A stretch of 54,281 bases of DNA from Streptomyces sp. NRRL S-31 (GTDB lineage Bacteria > Actinomycetota > Actinomycetes > Streptomycetales > Streptomycetaceae), in NCBI RefSeq assembly GCF_000718775.1, contig NZ_JOCB01000049.1:1-54281 (forward strand). Reading direction: 5' to 3'. A model generated the notes under the pieces. The model did not search any database, was not told where the DNA came from, and saw only the letters and a program-made list of their open reading frames with translations. The first letter of the stretch is position 1; each line of letters opens with the position of its first letter. The translations under genes were made by a program, and so were the position numbers. Below are positions 26,168-33,693 of the stretch, piece after piece.

Positions 26168-27841
26168 ATGCCTGAGTTCGCGTACACCGATCTGCTGCCC
26201 CAGGGAGAGGACACCACCCCGTACCGGCTGGTGACGTCCGAGGGCGTCTCCACCGTGGAGGGCCCGGACGGGCGGACGTTCCTCAAGGTGGAGCCGGAGG
26301 CGCTGCGCAAGCTGGCCGAGGAGGCCATCCACGACATCCAGCACTACCTGCGCCCGGCCCACCTCGCGCAGCTGCGCCGGATCATCGACGACCCGGAGGC
26401 GTCGGGCAACGACAAGTTCGTCGCGCTCGACCTGCTGAAGAACGCGAACATCGCGGCGGCCGGCGTGCTGCCGATGTGCCAGGACACCGGCACCGCGATC
26501 GTGATGGGCAAGCGCGGGCAGAACGTGCTGACGGCGGGCGAGGACGAGAAGCACCTCTCGCACGGCATCTACGACGCCTACACCCGGCTCAACCTGCGCT
26601 ATTCGCAGATGGCTCCGCTCACCATGTGGGAGGAGAAGAACACCGGCTCCAACCTGCCGGCCCAGATCGAGCTGTACGCCACCGACGGCGGCGCCTACAA
26701 GTTCCTGTTCATGGCCAAGGGCGGCGGCTCGGCCAACAAGTCCTTCCTGTACCAGGAGACGAAGGCCGTCCTGAACGAGTCCTCCATGATGAAGTTCCTG
26801 GAGGAGAAGATCCGCTCCCTCGGTACGGCCGCCTGCCCGCCGTACCACCTGGCGATCGTGGTCGGCGGCACCAGCGCCGAGTTCGCGCTGAAGACCGCCA
26901 AGTACGCCTCCGCGCACTACCTGGACGACATGCCGGCCGAGGGCTCGCCGCTCGGCCACGGCTTCCGGGACAAGGAGCTGGAGGAGAAGGTCTTCGAGCT
27001 GACCCAGAGGATCGGTATCGGCGCGCAGTTCGGCGGCAAGTACTTCTGCCACGACGTCCGCGTGGTCCGCCTGCCCCGGCACGGCGCCTCCTGCCCGGTC
27101 GCCATCGCCGTCTCCTGCTCGGCGGACCGCCAGGCCGTCGCGAAGATCACCGCCGAGGGCGTCTTCCTGGAGCAGCTGGAGACCGACCCGGCGCGCTTCC
27201 TGCCGGACACCACGGACGAGCACCTCGACGACTCCTCCGACGTGGTGCGGATCGACCTCAACCAGCCGATGGACACGATCCTCGCCGAGCTGACGAAGTA
27301 CCCGGTCAAGACCCGCCTGTCGCTCACCGGCCCGCTGGTCGTGGCCCGTGACATCGCGCACGCGAAGATCAAGGAGCGGCTGGACGCGGGCGAGGAGATG
27401 CCGCAGTACCTGAAGGACCACCCGGTCTACTACGCCGGCCCGGCGAAGACCCCCGAGGGCTACGCCTCCGGTTCCTTCGGCCCGACCACGGCCGGCCGGA
27501 TGGACTCCTACGTGGAGCAGTTCCAGGCGGCGGGCGGCTCCAAGGTGATGCTCGCCAAGGGCAACCGCAGCAAGCAGGTCACCGACGCGTGCGACGCGCA
27601 CGGCGGCTTCTACCTCGGCTCCATCGGCGGCCCGGCCGCCCGCCTCGCGCAGGACTGCATCAAGAAGGTGGAGGTCCTGGAGTACGAGGAGCTGGGCATG
27701 GAGGCGGTCTGGAAGATCGAGGTCGAGGACTTCCCGGCGTTCATCGTGGTGGACGACAAGGGCAACGACTTCTTCACTTCGCGGGAACCCGAGCAGCCGA
27801 CGTTCACCAGCATCCCGGTGCGGGGTCCTGGCCTGGCCTGA
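26168..27841 (+). CDS. Fumarate hydratase class I (iron-sulfur), 3' end replaced by element insertion
   Basis: A 557-aa single-chain class I fumarase interconverting fumarate and malate in the TCA cycle. Cluster cysteines C104 (LPMCQDTGT), C223 (AACPPYH) and C317 (AVSCSAD) match the spacing of the E. coli FumA ligands. [20 protein letters not shown] and the beta-domain [17 protein letters not shown] and [10 protein letters not shown] are conserved. ATG at 26168 follows GTGAGGAATGGGCTGAG. TAGGCT (26104-26109) is a likely -10. The last 21 residues after NDFF (533-536) are encoded by the integrated element; an alternative, probably original, end ([20 protein letters not shown]) lies intact at 31989-32063. 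The enzyme should remain functional. Confidence 0.95.
   Translation: MPEFAYTDLLPQGEDTTPYRLVTSEGVSTVEGPDGRTFLKVEPEALRKLAEEAIHDIQHYLRPAHLAQLRRIIDDPEASGNDKFVALDLLKNANIAAAGVLPMCQDTGTAIVMGKRGQNVLTAGEDEKHLSHGIYDAYTRLNLRYSQMAPLTMWEEKNTGSNLPAQIELYATDGGAYKFLFMAKGGGSANKSFLYQETKAVLNESSMMKFLEEKIRSLGTAACPPYHLAIVVGGTSAEFALKTAKYASAHYLDDMPAEGSPLGHGFRDKELEEKVFELTQRIGIGAQFGGKYFCHDVRVVRLPRHGASCPVAIAVSCSADRQAVAKITAEGVFLEQLETDPARFLPDTTDEHLDDSSDVVRIDLNQPMDTILAELTKYPVKTRLSLTGPLVVARDIAHAKIKERLDAGEEMPQYLKDHPVYYAGPAKTPEGYASGSFGPTTAGRMDSYVEQFQAAGGSKVMLAKGNRSKQVTDACDAHGGFYLGSIGGPAARLAQDCIKKVEVLEYEELGMEAVWKIEVEDFPAFIVVDDKGNDFFTSREPEQPTFTSIPVRGPGLA
27764..27775 (+). other. Left attachment junction (attL core) within the class I fumarase gene
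   Basis: AACGACTTCTTC is identical at 27764-27775 and 31989-32000, encoding Asn-Asp-Phe-Phe in frame at both places. Left of it is chromosomal fumarase; right of it is the element-borne replacement tail. The exact crossover dinucleotide cannot be told. Confidence 0.75.
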
Positions 27842-27861
27842 GCCATCCCGTAAGCGCCTCA

Positions 27862-27891
27862 CAGACCCCTCGGCGTCGCCCGGGGGGTCTG
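27862..27891 (+). terminator. Element-borne terminator after the fumarase gene
   Basis: CAGACCCC (27862-27869) pairs with GGGGTCTG (27884-27891), with further CGG/CCG pairing inside. It lies just after the rebuilt fumarase stop and inside the element, so the element brings a terminator as well as a gene end. Confidence 0.7.
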
Positions 27892-27982
27892 CTGCTGTCC
27901 GTGGGTGGCGCTATGAGCCCCCCGCTCCCGTGGCTTGAAACGCACCCTTGACGCCAGCACGGCAGCATCGGGAGGGTCCCGT

Positions 27983-28009
27983 GCGTAGAAGTCCGTGCAA
28001 TCCGCGTAG
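27983..28009 (+). promoter_or_regulatory. GTGCAAT-CGTAG motif upstream of the cargo operon
   Basis: GCGTAGAAGT, then GTGCAAT (27995-28001) and CGTAG (28005-28009), lie 15-40 bp before the 80-aa gene. A very similar string, GTGCAAT-TT-CGTAG-AACTT-CGTAG, lies at 29632-29655 before the 70-aa gene. This suggests a shared promoter or operator, perhaps recognised by the element's own XRE regulator (inference). Confidence 0.5.
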
Positions 28010-28023
28010 CCCGGGAGGCTGCT

Positions 28024-28266
28024 GTGTCGCTACGGTTCATCGCCAAGGACCCGAACACGGACGGGGCGAACTGCCCCACGGTCTGGGTCGACGAGGAGAA
28101 GCAAGAGATCGTGTTGCAGGGTTGGACGGTGGACGATGCGACGCGCGCCGAGTGCCTGAAGACCGGCCCCATCCCCGACAGTGAGACCGTCGTCCGGCTG
28201 CCCATGCGTATGGTCGCCGCCATCAGGGAGGCTTGTGATGCCGCAGACGGCCCCACCGTTCAGTGA
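28024..28266 (+). CDS. Small hypothetical protein, first gene of the element's cargo operon
   Basis: An 80-aa protein, GTG at 28024 after GGGAGGCT. The sequence MSLRFIAKDPNTDGANCPTV, then WVDEEKQEIVLQGW and PDSETVVRLPMRMVAAIREACDAA, belongs to a small Streptomyces family that I recall always next to DUF6879 and XRE-DUF5753 genes. There are no membrane segments or catalytic motifs. It overlaps the DUF6879 gene by 29 bp, so the two are probably translated in concert. Function unknown. Confidence 0.8.
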   Translation: MSLRFIAKDPNTDGANCPTVWVDEEKQEIVLQGWTVDDATRAECLKTGPIPDSETVVRLPMRMVAAIREACDAADGPTVQ

Positions 28267-28762
28267 GCTGCTGGCGAACTGCCGGCGGTCCGCCGTGCAT
28301 CTGGAGATGCGCGACTTCTACGACGACCCGGACGAGGCTCCGCGCGTGGCCGCGTGGAAGGCCGGGCATCGGCCGGACCCTGACGACCGAGCGTCCTGGT
28401 GGCGGCCGTGGCTCGACATGGTGTCCGAGGCGGTTGCCCGTGGTGTCGTGATCCGCCGCGCCCGGATCGTCTCCGAGCCGGTGAGCGAGTACACCCGGTA
28501 CCTCTACGACGGCACATTCACCAACATCGCCGCTGGTGAGCAGATCCGTTGGCTTCCCCGGCGGAACGCGTCGGATCTGGCACTCCCCGGCAATGACTTC
28601 TGGTGCTTCGATGACCGGCTGGTGAGGTTCGGCTACTTCTCCGGTGAGGGCGTGTACCTCGGCGACGAAGTGGATGACCGCGCCGAGGTGGTCAAGCTGT
28701 GCGCCTCGGCGTTCGAAGCCGTCTGGGACCAGGCCGTTCCGCACGATCGCTACAGGATCTGA
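28238..28762 (+). CDS. DUF6879-family protein
   Basis: A 174-aa protein, ATG at 28238 (MPQTAPPFSELLANCRRSAV) with GGGAGG upstream. Family traits: AVHLEMRDFYDDPDEAPRVAAW, RARIVSEPVSEYTRYLYDGTFTN, IRWLPRRNASDLALPGNDFWCFDDRLVRFGYFSGEG and VKLCASAFEAVWDQAVPHDRY. The family occurs widely in Streptomyces beside DUF5753 regulators; some authors have considered such pairs toxin-antitoxin-like, but I cannot confirm this. Cytoplasmic. It is followed after 15 bp by the XRE regulator. Confidence 0.85.
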   Translation: MPQTAPPFSELLANCRRSAVHLEMRDFYDDPDEAPRVAAWKAGHRPDPDDRASWWRPWLDMVSEAVARGVVIRRARIVSEPVSEYTRYLYDGTFTNIAAGEQIRWLPRRNASDLALPGNDFWCFDDRLVRFGYFSGEGVYLGDEVDDRAEVVKLCASAFEAVWDQAVPHDRYRI

Positions 28763-28777
28763 GAACGCACAGCACCA

Positions 28778-29626
28778 ATGGCCCGTTCCCCTTCGTCCAG
28801 CGTCCAGGCGGCCCGTGAGGCGCTTGCAGCGCGCCTTCGGGATCTTCGCCTAGACGCTGGTCTGAAGGCCCGCGAGGTGGCCGTAGAGGCTGGCTGGCAT
28901 CCCTCCAAGGCGAGTCGACTGGAGAACGCCGTAACGCCCCCCTCGGACGCCGACATTCGCGATTGGTGCCGCGTCTGTGGAGCCGACGATCAAGCAGCCG
29001 ACTTGATCGCCGCGTCTCGCTCGGCAGAGTCGATGTACGTCGAGTGGCGACGGCTCCAGCGCACCGGGCTACGCCGACTCCAGGAGTCGTACGTACCTCT
29101 CTTCGAGCGCACCCGCGCTTTCCGGATCTATTGCTCCAACGTGGTGCCTGGCCTGCTCCAGACTCCCGCATACGCAACCGCACTGCTGACTGAGATCACC
29201 GACTTCCGGCAGACACCCAATGACGTCACGGAGGCCGTAGCCGCCCGCATGGACCGGGCGCGGGTCCTGCGTGAAGGAGACCACCGATTCGCCATCCTCG
29301 TTGAGGAAGCCGTCTTGCGGTACCGCATTGGCGACGCCGGAGTCATGGCCGGACAACTGGGCCACCTGCTGTCGATCATGTCCCTACCGGCGGTTTCACT
29401 CGGAGTGGTGCCGTTCACTGCTGCGCGGCACATGTGGCCGCTGGAGACGTTCTCGATCTATGACAGCGCCCATGCCCAGGTAGAGCTACTGACTGCCGCT
29501 GTGAATGTCACAGCGCCCTCGGAGATCGAGCAGTACGCGAGAGCGTTCGAACGGCTGTCAGAAGCAGCGGTCTACGGGGCGACGGCACGAACCTTGATCA
29601 CGAAGGCAATCGAGGCACTCGACTAA
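28778..29626 (+). CDS. XRE-family regulator with DUF5753 domain
   Basis: A 282-aa protein, ATG at 28778. Helix-turn-helix at about 14-70 (ALAARLRDLRLDAGLKAREVAVEAGWHPSKASRLENAV), then DUF5753 from about 95 to 275 (FRIYCSNVVPGLLQTPAYATALL, AVAARMDRARVLREGDHRFAILVEEAVLRYRIGD, QLGHLLSIMSLPAVSLGVVPF, FERLSEAAVYGATARTLI). BldB/AbaA-like partner genes often accompany this class; here the partner is DUF6879. Probably an autoregulator of the cargo operon acting at the GTGCAAT-CGTAG motifs (inference). Confidence 0.92.
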   Translation: MARSPSSSVQAAREALAARLRDLRLDAGLKAREVAVEAGWHPSKASRLENAVTPPSDADIRDWCRVCGADDQAADLIAASRSAESMYVEWRRLQRTGLRRLQESYVPLFERTRAFRIYCSNVVPGLLQTPAYATALLTEITDFRQTPNDVTEAVAARMDRARVLREGDHRFAILVEEAVLRYRIGDAGVMAGQLGHLLSIMSLPAVSLGVVPFTAARHMWPLETFSIYDSAHAQVELLTAAVNVTAPSEIEQYARAFERLSEAAVYGATARTLITKAIEALD

Positions 29627-29631
29627 CCCGC

Positions 29632-29660
29632 GTGCAATTTCGTAGAACTTCGTAGAGCCC
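29632..29660 (+). promoter_or_regulatory. Directly repeated TTCGTAGA motif upstream of the small gene pair
   Basis: GTGCAAT (29632-29638) is followed by TTCGTAGAAC and TTCGTAGAGC (29639-29658), a direct repeat with a 10-bp period, the spacing of one DNA turn. It shares GTGCAAT plus CGTAG with the region before 28024. Confidence 0.55.
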
Positions 29661-29708
29661 GGAAGTGGCTCGTTCCTAGCGTGGTCTGCACGACCAGAGG
29701 AGGGGCGA

Positions 29709-29921
29709 GTGATCATGGCGAGCGACGCAAGAGCCCGACTGTCCGAGGCGTTCGATGTGTTCGGCAGCGATGGCATGTTGCTGGTGTTCCACGACCCGGA
29801 CGATCCGTTGGGAACGACAGCCGAAGGGGCGGACGCTCCGCCTCATTCGGGAGTGGAACGTTCGAGCCTGCGGGAACGGGTCGCCGAAGCCAATGCCCGG
29901 AGCCGTGGCGAAATCCTCTGA
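29709..29921 (+). CDS. Small hypothetical protein of the element
   Basis: A 70-aa protein, GTG at 29709; the ATG at 29715 is an alternative, and both are served by AGGAGGGG. Sequence: ASDARARLSEAFDVFGSDGM, LLVFHDPDDPLG, then a flexible acidic part and SLRERVAEANARSRGEIL. Small, acidic, helical at both ends, with no known domain. Its stop codon overlaps the next ATG (TGATG), so the next gene is coupled. A recombination directionality factor is one possibility because such factors are small and usually unrecognisable, but there is no direct evidence. Confidence 0.65.
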   Translation: MIMASDARARLSEAFDVFGSDGMLLVFHDPDDPLGTTAEGADAPPHSGVERSSLRERVAEANARSRGEIL

Positions 29922-30124
29922 TGGCGCGCACCGACCCGCGCCGCCCCATAACGATCATGCAGGCACCGTGGTCGTTCGGCCAATACTGCGGGACGTGCAC
30001 CGGGCACCGCGAGATCTGGTGCCCCATGTGCTTCGGCTTCGAGGGCTGCTCGGGCTGCAACATGCGGCGGAAGGTCCCTTGCCCTACGTGTGCCGGCGGG
30101 CAGCTCCTGCCCCTTGTCTGGTGA
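29921..30124 (+). CDS. Small four-CxxC zinc-ribbon-like protein
   Basis: A 67-aa protein, ATG at 29921 in a TGATG overlap with the previous gene. It carries four C-x2-C knuckles in about 40 residues: CGTC, CPMC, CSGC and CPTC, each followed by Gly or a small residue, as in the DnaJ cysteine-rich domain. It probably binds two zinc ions. There are no J-domain or other chaperone parts. Role unknown; protein or nucleic-acid binding is the likely activity. Position and coupling suggest that it works with the 70-aa protein. Confidence 0.75.
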   Translation: MARTDPRRPITIMQAPWSFGQYCGTCTGHREIWCPMCFGFEGCSGCNMRRKVPCPTCAGGQLLPLVW

Positions 30125-30321
30125 TTCTTCACCGCTGATCTCCGCCCCTGTCGGACGTGACCCATCCCCCTTTCCCCCATGGCTGGGGATCCCGGCAGGG
30201 GCGGGCAACACCCCGTTTCGCAGACAGCGAGACGGCCAACAAGCACCATGGAACTCAGGAGGGAATCAAGTGCGTAGCTGGTGGCTCACTGCGCTGCAAG
30301 CAGAAGGCCAGGGCATGAAGA

Positions 30322-30353
30322 GACCCCCGAAGCGTTTACACGCAACGGGGGTC
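30322..30353. terminator. Terminator between cargo genes and recombinase gene
   Basis: GACCCCCG (30322-30329) pairs with CGGGGGTC (30346-30353), with an inner GCGT/ACGC stem and an A-A internal loop. It lies between convergent transcription units of the element. Confidence 0.75.
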
Positions 30354-30378
30354 GGTGTCATGGCGTCGGGTGGCTCTG

Positions 30379-31971
30379 CTACTTCCGCTTGTAAGCCTGC
30401 TGCTTCGGCAGGATGTATTCCGCCTCCGGCTCGGTCAACCAGTACTCCTCGGGAACACGAAGCCCCGTTTCCTTCGCGATCTCGGCAAGCTCGGGCATCG
30501 TACAGACGACTCGTCGGCTCCCGTCTTCCGTGGCCCCCACGGTCACAGTTATACCGTGCCGTTGCAGGAACACACGCTTTTGCTCGTCATCCTTGGCCGC
30601 CCACTCTTCGGAGTAAGTTTGCCCAGTCTCCTTCCAGGCCGGGGCGTCCTCAGCAGCCTTGATTTCCTCCCTCAGACGTTCAACCTTGGCAGACTGGAAT
30701 TCGTGCTGCCCCCAGTACCGTTCAATCTGCACATCGGTCTTGAGCCGTCCAGCTAGGTAATCTGCTTCCAGCCGGTCTAGCGTCGCCTCGGCCTCGGCAA
30801 GCTCAGTCTTGGCCTGACTGATGGAATTACCAGCACGCTCCATAACCGGGAGGGGACCCAGCGTGAACTTCACGAAAGTCCCGACAGCCGTGTCTAGGTC
30901 ATCGCGCCGAATGCGGCCGGGGTTGGGACACGTTCCGGTGTTGACGTTGTTGCAGGCGTAATAGTGATGTACGCGGCCGTTCGGCTTCGTCTTCTTGTTA
31001 GACGACATCCGGGCGCCGCAGCCTTGGCACGTAGCCACACCGCCAAGCATCGACCGCGAAGGAGTGGCCCGCCTGACCGGCCTGTCACTCTTCAGCACAG
31101 AAACGAATTCGGACCACTCGGCAAACTCCATCAAAGGTTCATCAGTAATCCGAACGCTCTCGCCGTTCTCGTCTACAACATTTTCACCCTTATATGTGTA
31201 GATGCCGGCCACCGTCGGATTCATGACTATGGCGCGAATAGCGTTAGCCGTCCAGGCAACACCCCTCGGCTCTTCTCCCTTCACGATTCGAAGATGATCC
31301 CGCCACGTAGGCACACCGCGCTTATTCAGGTCAATCGCGATCTTGTATGAAGACCAGTCGCCCTTTAGGCGCTCCACAATTTCGCGAAACAGTTCCGCAT
31401 AGGTGGGGTCCGGAACAAGTTTCTTCCCCCCGCCTTCCTGTCGCTCAAAGCGGTATCCGTACGGCTCCACACCGCCAATCCACACACCCTTGGCCTTACG
31501 AGCAGCCGAGCCAGAAAGCGCGCGAGCCCGGATGGTGTCCAACTCGCCTTCGGCGAAGGCCGCGATGATCTGAGCGAACATCTTGCCCATGGGTGTGGAC
31601 ATGTCGATGCCCTCGGTCACGGACACGATGGACTTCCCGTGCTTCTGGCACCACTCGAAGACCTCGGCGAAATGGCCGGCCTTCCTGCTGAGGCGGTCGA
31701 GCTTCCAGACAGCCAACACATCCCATTCGTCGGCCCGCTCGTTGAACCAAGGACCGAGGCCCGGTCGCTTGAAGGGATGCATCGCTCCGGACACGTCCAG
31801 GTCTTCCGCCCAGCCCGCTATGCGGCCGTCCACGGCGGGGCCAGCAGTCCAGTGCTCCACGGCCTGCCGCTGCTTCTCGGGACTGGTGGTGTCGTCCTTC
31901 AGGATGGACAGGCGTACGGCCCCCAGGACCCTCGGGTTAGAGATCACGGCGCAGATCGTACGGGGGTGCAT
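30379..31971 (-). CDS. Large serine recombinase (integrase) of the element
   Basis: A 530-aa protein, ATG at 31971; the SD is weak and other in-frame starts (TTG 31989) are possible. The resolvase domain is at about 15-165: catalytic S22 in AVRLSILKDDTTSPEKQRQ, VWKLDRLSRKAGHFAEVFEW, ITEGIDMSTPMGK-like region and FAEGELDTIRAR. The recombinase domain is at about 170-295 (WIGGVEPYGYRF, IAIDLNKRGVPTWRD, ILMNPTVAGIY-like). A zinc ribbon with C315, C318, C340 and C348 and a coiled coil at about 380-445 follow. Architecture and length match phiC31/TG1-type integrases, which recombine attP with attB without host factors. The gene begins within about 20 bp of attR, as is usual for such integrases. Confidence 0.93.
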   Translation of the reverse strand: MHPRTICAVISNPRVLGAVRLSILKDDTTSPEKQRQAVEHWTAGPAVDGRIAGWAEDLDVSGAMHPFKRPGLGPWFNERADEWDVLAVWKLDRLSRKAGHFAEVFEWCQKHGKSIVSVTEGIDMSTPMGKMFAQIIAAFAEGELDTIRARALSGSAARKAKGVWIGGVEPYGYRFERQEGGGKKLVPDPTYAELFREIVERLKGDWSSYKIAIDLNKRGVPTWRDHLRIVKGEEPRGVAWTANAIRAIVMNPTVAGIYTYKGENVVDENGESVRITDEPLMEFAEWSEFVSVLKSDRPVRRATPSRSMLGGVATCQGCGARMSSNKKTKPNGRVHHYYACNNVNTGTCPNPGRIRRDDLDTAVGTFVKFTLGPLPVMERAGNSISQAKTELAEAEATLDRLEADYLAGRLKTDVQIERYWGQHEFQSAKVERLREEIKAAEDAPAWKETGQTYSEEWAAKDDEQKRVFLQRHGITVTVGATEDGSRRVVCTMPELAEIAKETGLRVPEEYWLTEPEAEYILPKQQAYKRK

Positions 31972-31988
31972 GCGAGATGAACAAACCA

Positions 31989-32063
31989 AACGACTTCTTC
32001 CAGGACCCCGCGCCCCAGCCGACGTTCACGTCGATCCCGGTGCGCGGCCCCGGCCTGGCGTAA
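31989..32063 (+). pseudogene. Displaced original 3' end of the class I fumarase gene (attR side)
   Basis: The sequence reads [20 protein letters not shown] then PGLA and stop, in frame, with no start. It aligns with the current fumarase C-terminus: both share NDFF and [14 protein letters not shown], but at DNA level the shared part differs at several synonymous positions (for example acgtcg versus accagc). This is the chromosomal gene end cut off by insertion of the element. The core AACGACTTCTTC at its left edge (31989-32000) is the right attachment junction. Confidence 0.88.
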
Positions 32064-32072
32064 CCCGCTCCC

Positions 32073-32120
32073 GCCCGTCGCCCCCGCCCCGGGAACCGTC
32101 TCGGCGCGGGGGCGACGGGC
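32073..32120 (+). terminator. Orphaned native fumarase terminator
   Basis: GCCCGTCGCCCCCGC (32073-32087) and GCGGGGGCGACGGGC (32106-32120) form a perfect 15-bp stem with an 18-nt loop, 10 bp after the displaced fumarase stop. Before the insertion this would have terminated the fumarase transcript. Confidence 0.75.
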
Positions 32121-32225
32121 CGTCGCGCCGTGACGGCGCGGCCCGCGACCGCCGGCCCGCGCTCCCCGGCACCCGTCCGGCCCAGTCCCCGGAACATTCC
32201 GGCCCCCGTGATCGCTGTACGGGAC

Positions 32226-33611
32226 ATGAGCGAATACCGCATCGAGCACGACTCCATGGGCGAGGTCCGGGTCCCGGCGCACGCGAAGTGGCGGGCGCAG
32301 ACACAGCGCGCCGTCGAGAACTTCCCGGTCTCCGGACAGCGGATCGAGCGGGCGCACATCGAGGCGCTGGCCCGTATCAAGGCGGCGGCGGCGAAGGTCA
32401 ACGCCGAGCTGGGCGTGCTGGACGAGGAGGTCGCGCAGGCGATCCAGGAGGCGGCCGGGGAGGTCGCCGCGGGCACCTGGGACGAGCACTTCCCGGTGGA
32501 CGTGTTCCAGACGGGTTCCGGGACGTCGTCCAACATGAACACCAACGAGGTCATCGCGACGCTGGCGACCGAGCGGCTCGGCCGGGACGTGCACCCCAAC
32601 GACCACGTCAACGCCTCGCAGTCGTCCAACGACGTCTTCCCGTCCTCGATCCACATCGCGGCCACCGCGGCCGTCACCCACGACCTGATCCCGGCCTTGG
32701 AGCACCTCGCCGCCTCCCTGGAGCGCAAGTCCGAGGAGTTCGCGGAGGTGGTGAAGTCCGGGCGCACCCACCTGATGGACGCGACGCCGGTGACGCTGGG
32801 CCAGGAGTTCGGCGGCTACGCGGCCCAGGTGCGGTACGGCGTCGAGCGGCTCCGGGCCTCCCTGCCCCGGCTGGCCGAACTGCCGCTCGGCGGCACGGCG
32901 GTCGGCACCGGCATCAACACCCCGCCCGGCTTCTCCGCCGCCGTCATCGCGGAGGTCGCCCGCGCCACCGGGCTGCCGCTCACCGAGGCCCGCGACCACT
33001 TCGAGGCGCAGGGCGCCCGGGACGGCGTCGTGGAGACCAGCGGGCAGCTGCGGACCATCGCGGTCGGCCTGACGAAGATCGCCAACGACCTGCGCTGGAT
33101 GTCGTCCGGGCCGCGCACCGGTCTCGCCGAGATCCGGCTGCCCGACCTCCAGCCCGGCTCCTCGATCATGCCGGGCAAGGTCAACCCGGTCGTCCCGGAG
33201 GCGGTGTTGATGGTCGCCGCGCAGGTCATCGGCAACGACGCGACCATCACCACGGCCGGCGCGGCCGGCAACTTCGAGCTGAACGTGATGCTCCCGGTCA
33301 TCGCCAAGAACGTGCTGGAGTCCGTCCGGCTGCTCGCCAACGTCTCCCGGCTGCTGGCCGACCGGACCGTCGACGGCATCACCGCCGACCGCGAACGCGC
33401 CCGCGAGTACGCCGAGTCGTCGCCCTCCGTGGTGACCCCGCTGAACAAGTACATCGGTTACGAGGAGGCGGCCAAGGTCGCCAAGAAGTCCCTCGCCGAA
33501 CGGAAGACGATCCGCGAAGTCGTCCTGGAGGGCGGGTACGTGGAGCGCGGCGACCTCACGGCGGAACAGCTCGACGAGGCGCTGGACGTCCTGCGGATGA
33601 CCCGTCCTTGA
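32226..33611 (+). CDS. fumC: Fumarate hydratase class II
   Basis: A 461-aa protein, ATG at 32226 ([20 protein letters not shown]); the open frame upstream crosses the terminator. It is an iron-independent fumarase of the fumarase/aspartase superfamily. Signature [15 protein letters not shown] (mobile loop with catalytic Ser) and conserved [34 protein letters not shown] and [23 protein letters not shown] are all present. It acts in the TCA cycle in the cytoplasm as a stable backup to the oxygen-sensitive class I enzyme encoded upstream. The two fumarase genes would be neighbours but for the integrated element. Confidence 0.96.
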   Translation: MSEYRIEHDSMGEVRVPAHAKWRAQTQRAVENFPVSGQRIERAHIEALARIKAAAAKVNAELGVLDEEVAQAIQEAAGEVAAGTWDEHFPVDVFQTGSGTSSNMNTNEVIATLATERLGRDVHPNDHVNASQSSNDVFPSSIHIAATAAVTHDLIPALEHLAASLERKSEEFAEVVKSGRTHLMDATPVTLGQEFGGYAAQVRYGVERLRASLPRLAELPLGGTAVGTGINTPPGFSAAVIAEVARATGLPLTEARDHFEAQGARDGVVETSGQLRTIAVGLTKIANDLRWMSSGPRTGLAEIRLPDLQPGSSIMPGKVNPVVPEAVLMVAAQVIGNDATITTAGAAGNFELNVMLPVIAKNVLESVRLLANVSRLLADRTVDGITADRERAREYAESSPSVVTPLNKYIGYEEAAKVAKKSLAERKTIREVVLEGGYVERGDLTAEQLDEALDVLRMTRP

Positions 33612-33693
33612 CCGGCAGGTGGGCCGCCGGGTCCGTCCGCACGCCGTGACGTGGACCGCAGCGTCGTATGTCGCGGGCACCTAATATCTGCCC

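Larger units (their letters stand above)
27776..32000. mobile_element. Small integrative element (about 4.2 kb) with large serine recombinase, integrated in the fumarase gene
   Basis: It is bounded by the duplicated AACGACTTCTTC core and by two versions of the fumarase 3' end. Contents in order: replacement fumarase tail and terminator; three forward genes (80-aa hypothetical, DUF6879, XRE-DUF5753 regulator); two small coupled genes (70-aa hypothetical, 67-aa four-CxxC protein); a terminator; and the leftward recombinase gene that abuts the right junction. No replication, transfer or capsid genes are present, so it is too small to be self-transmissible and is probably mobilised by another element or is a reduced remnant. 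No obvious excisionase was recognised. The recombinase gene has more A/T than its core neighbours. Confidence 0.85.

Noticed and set aside
31940..32000. tRNA gene as attachment site of the integrative element
   Set aside because: No tRNA is present; the junction lies in the fumarase coding sequence and the integrase is of the serine, not tyrosine, class.
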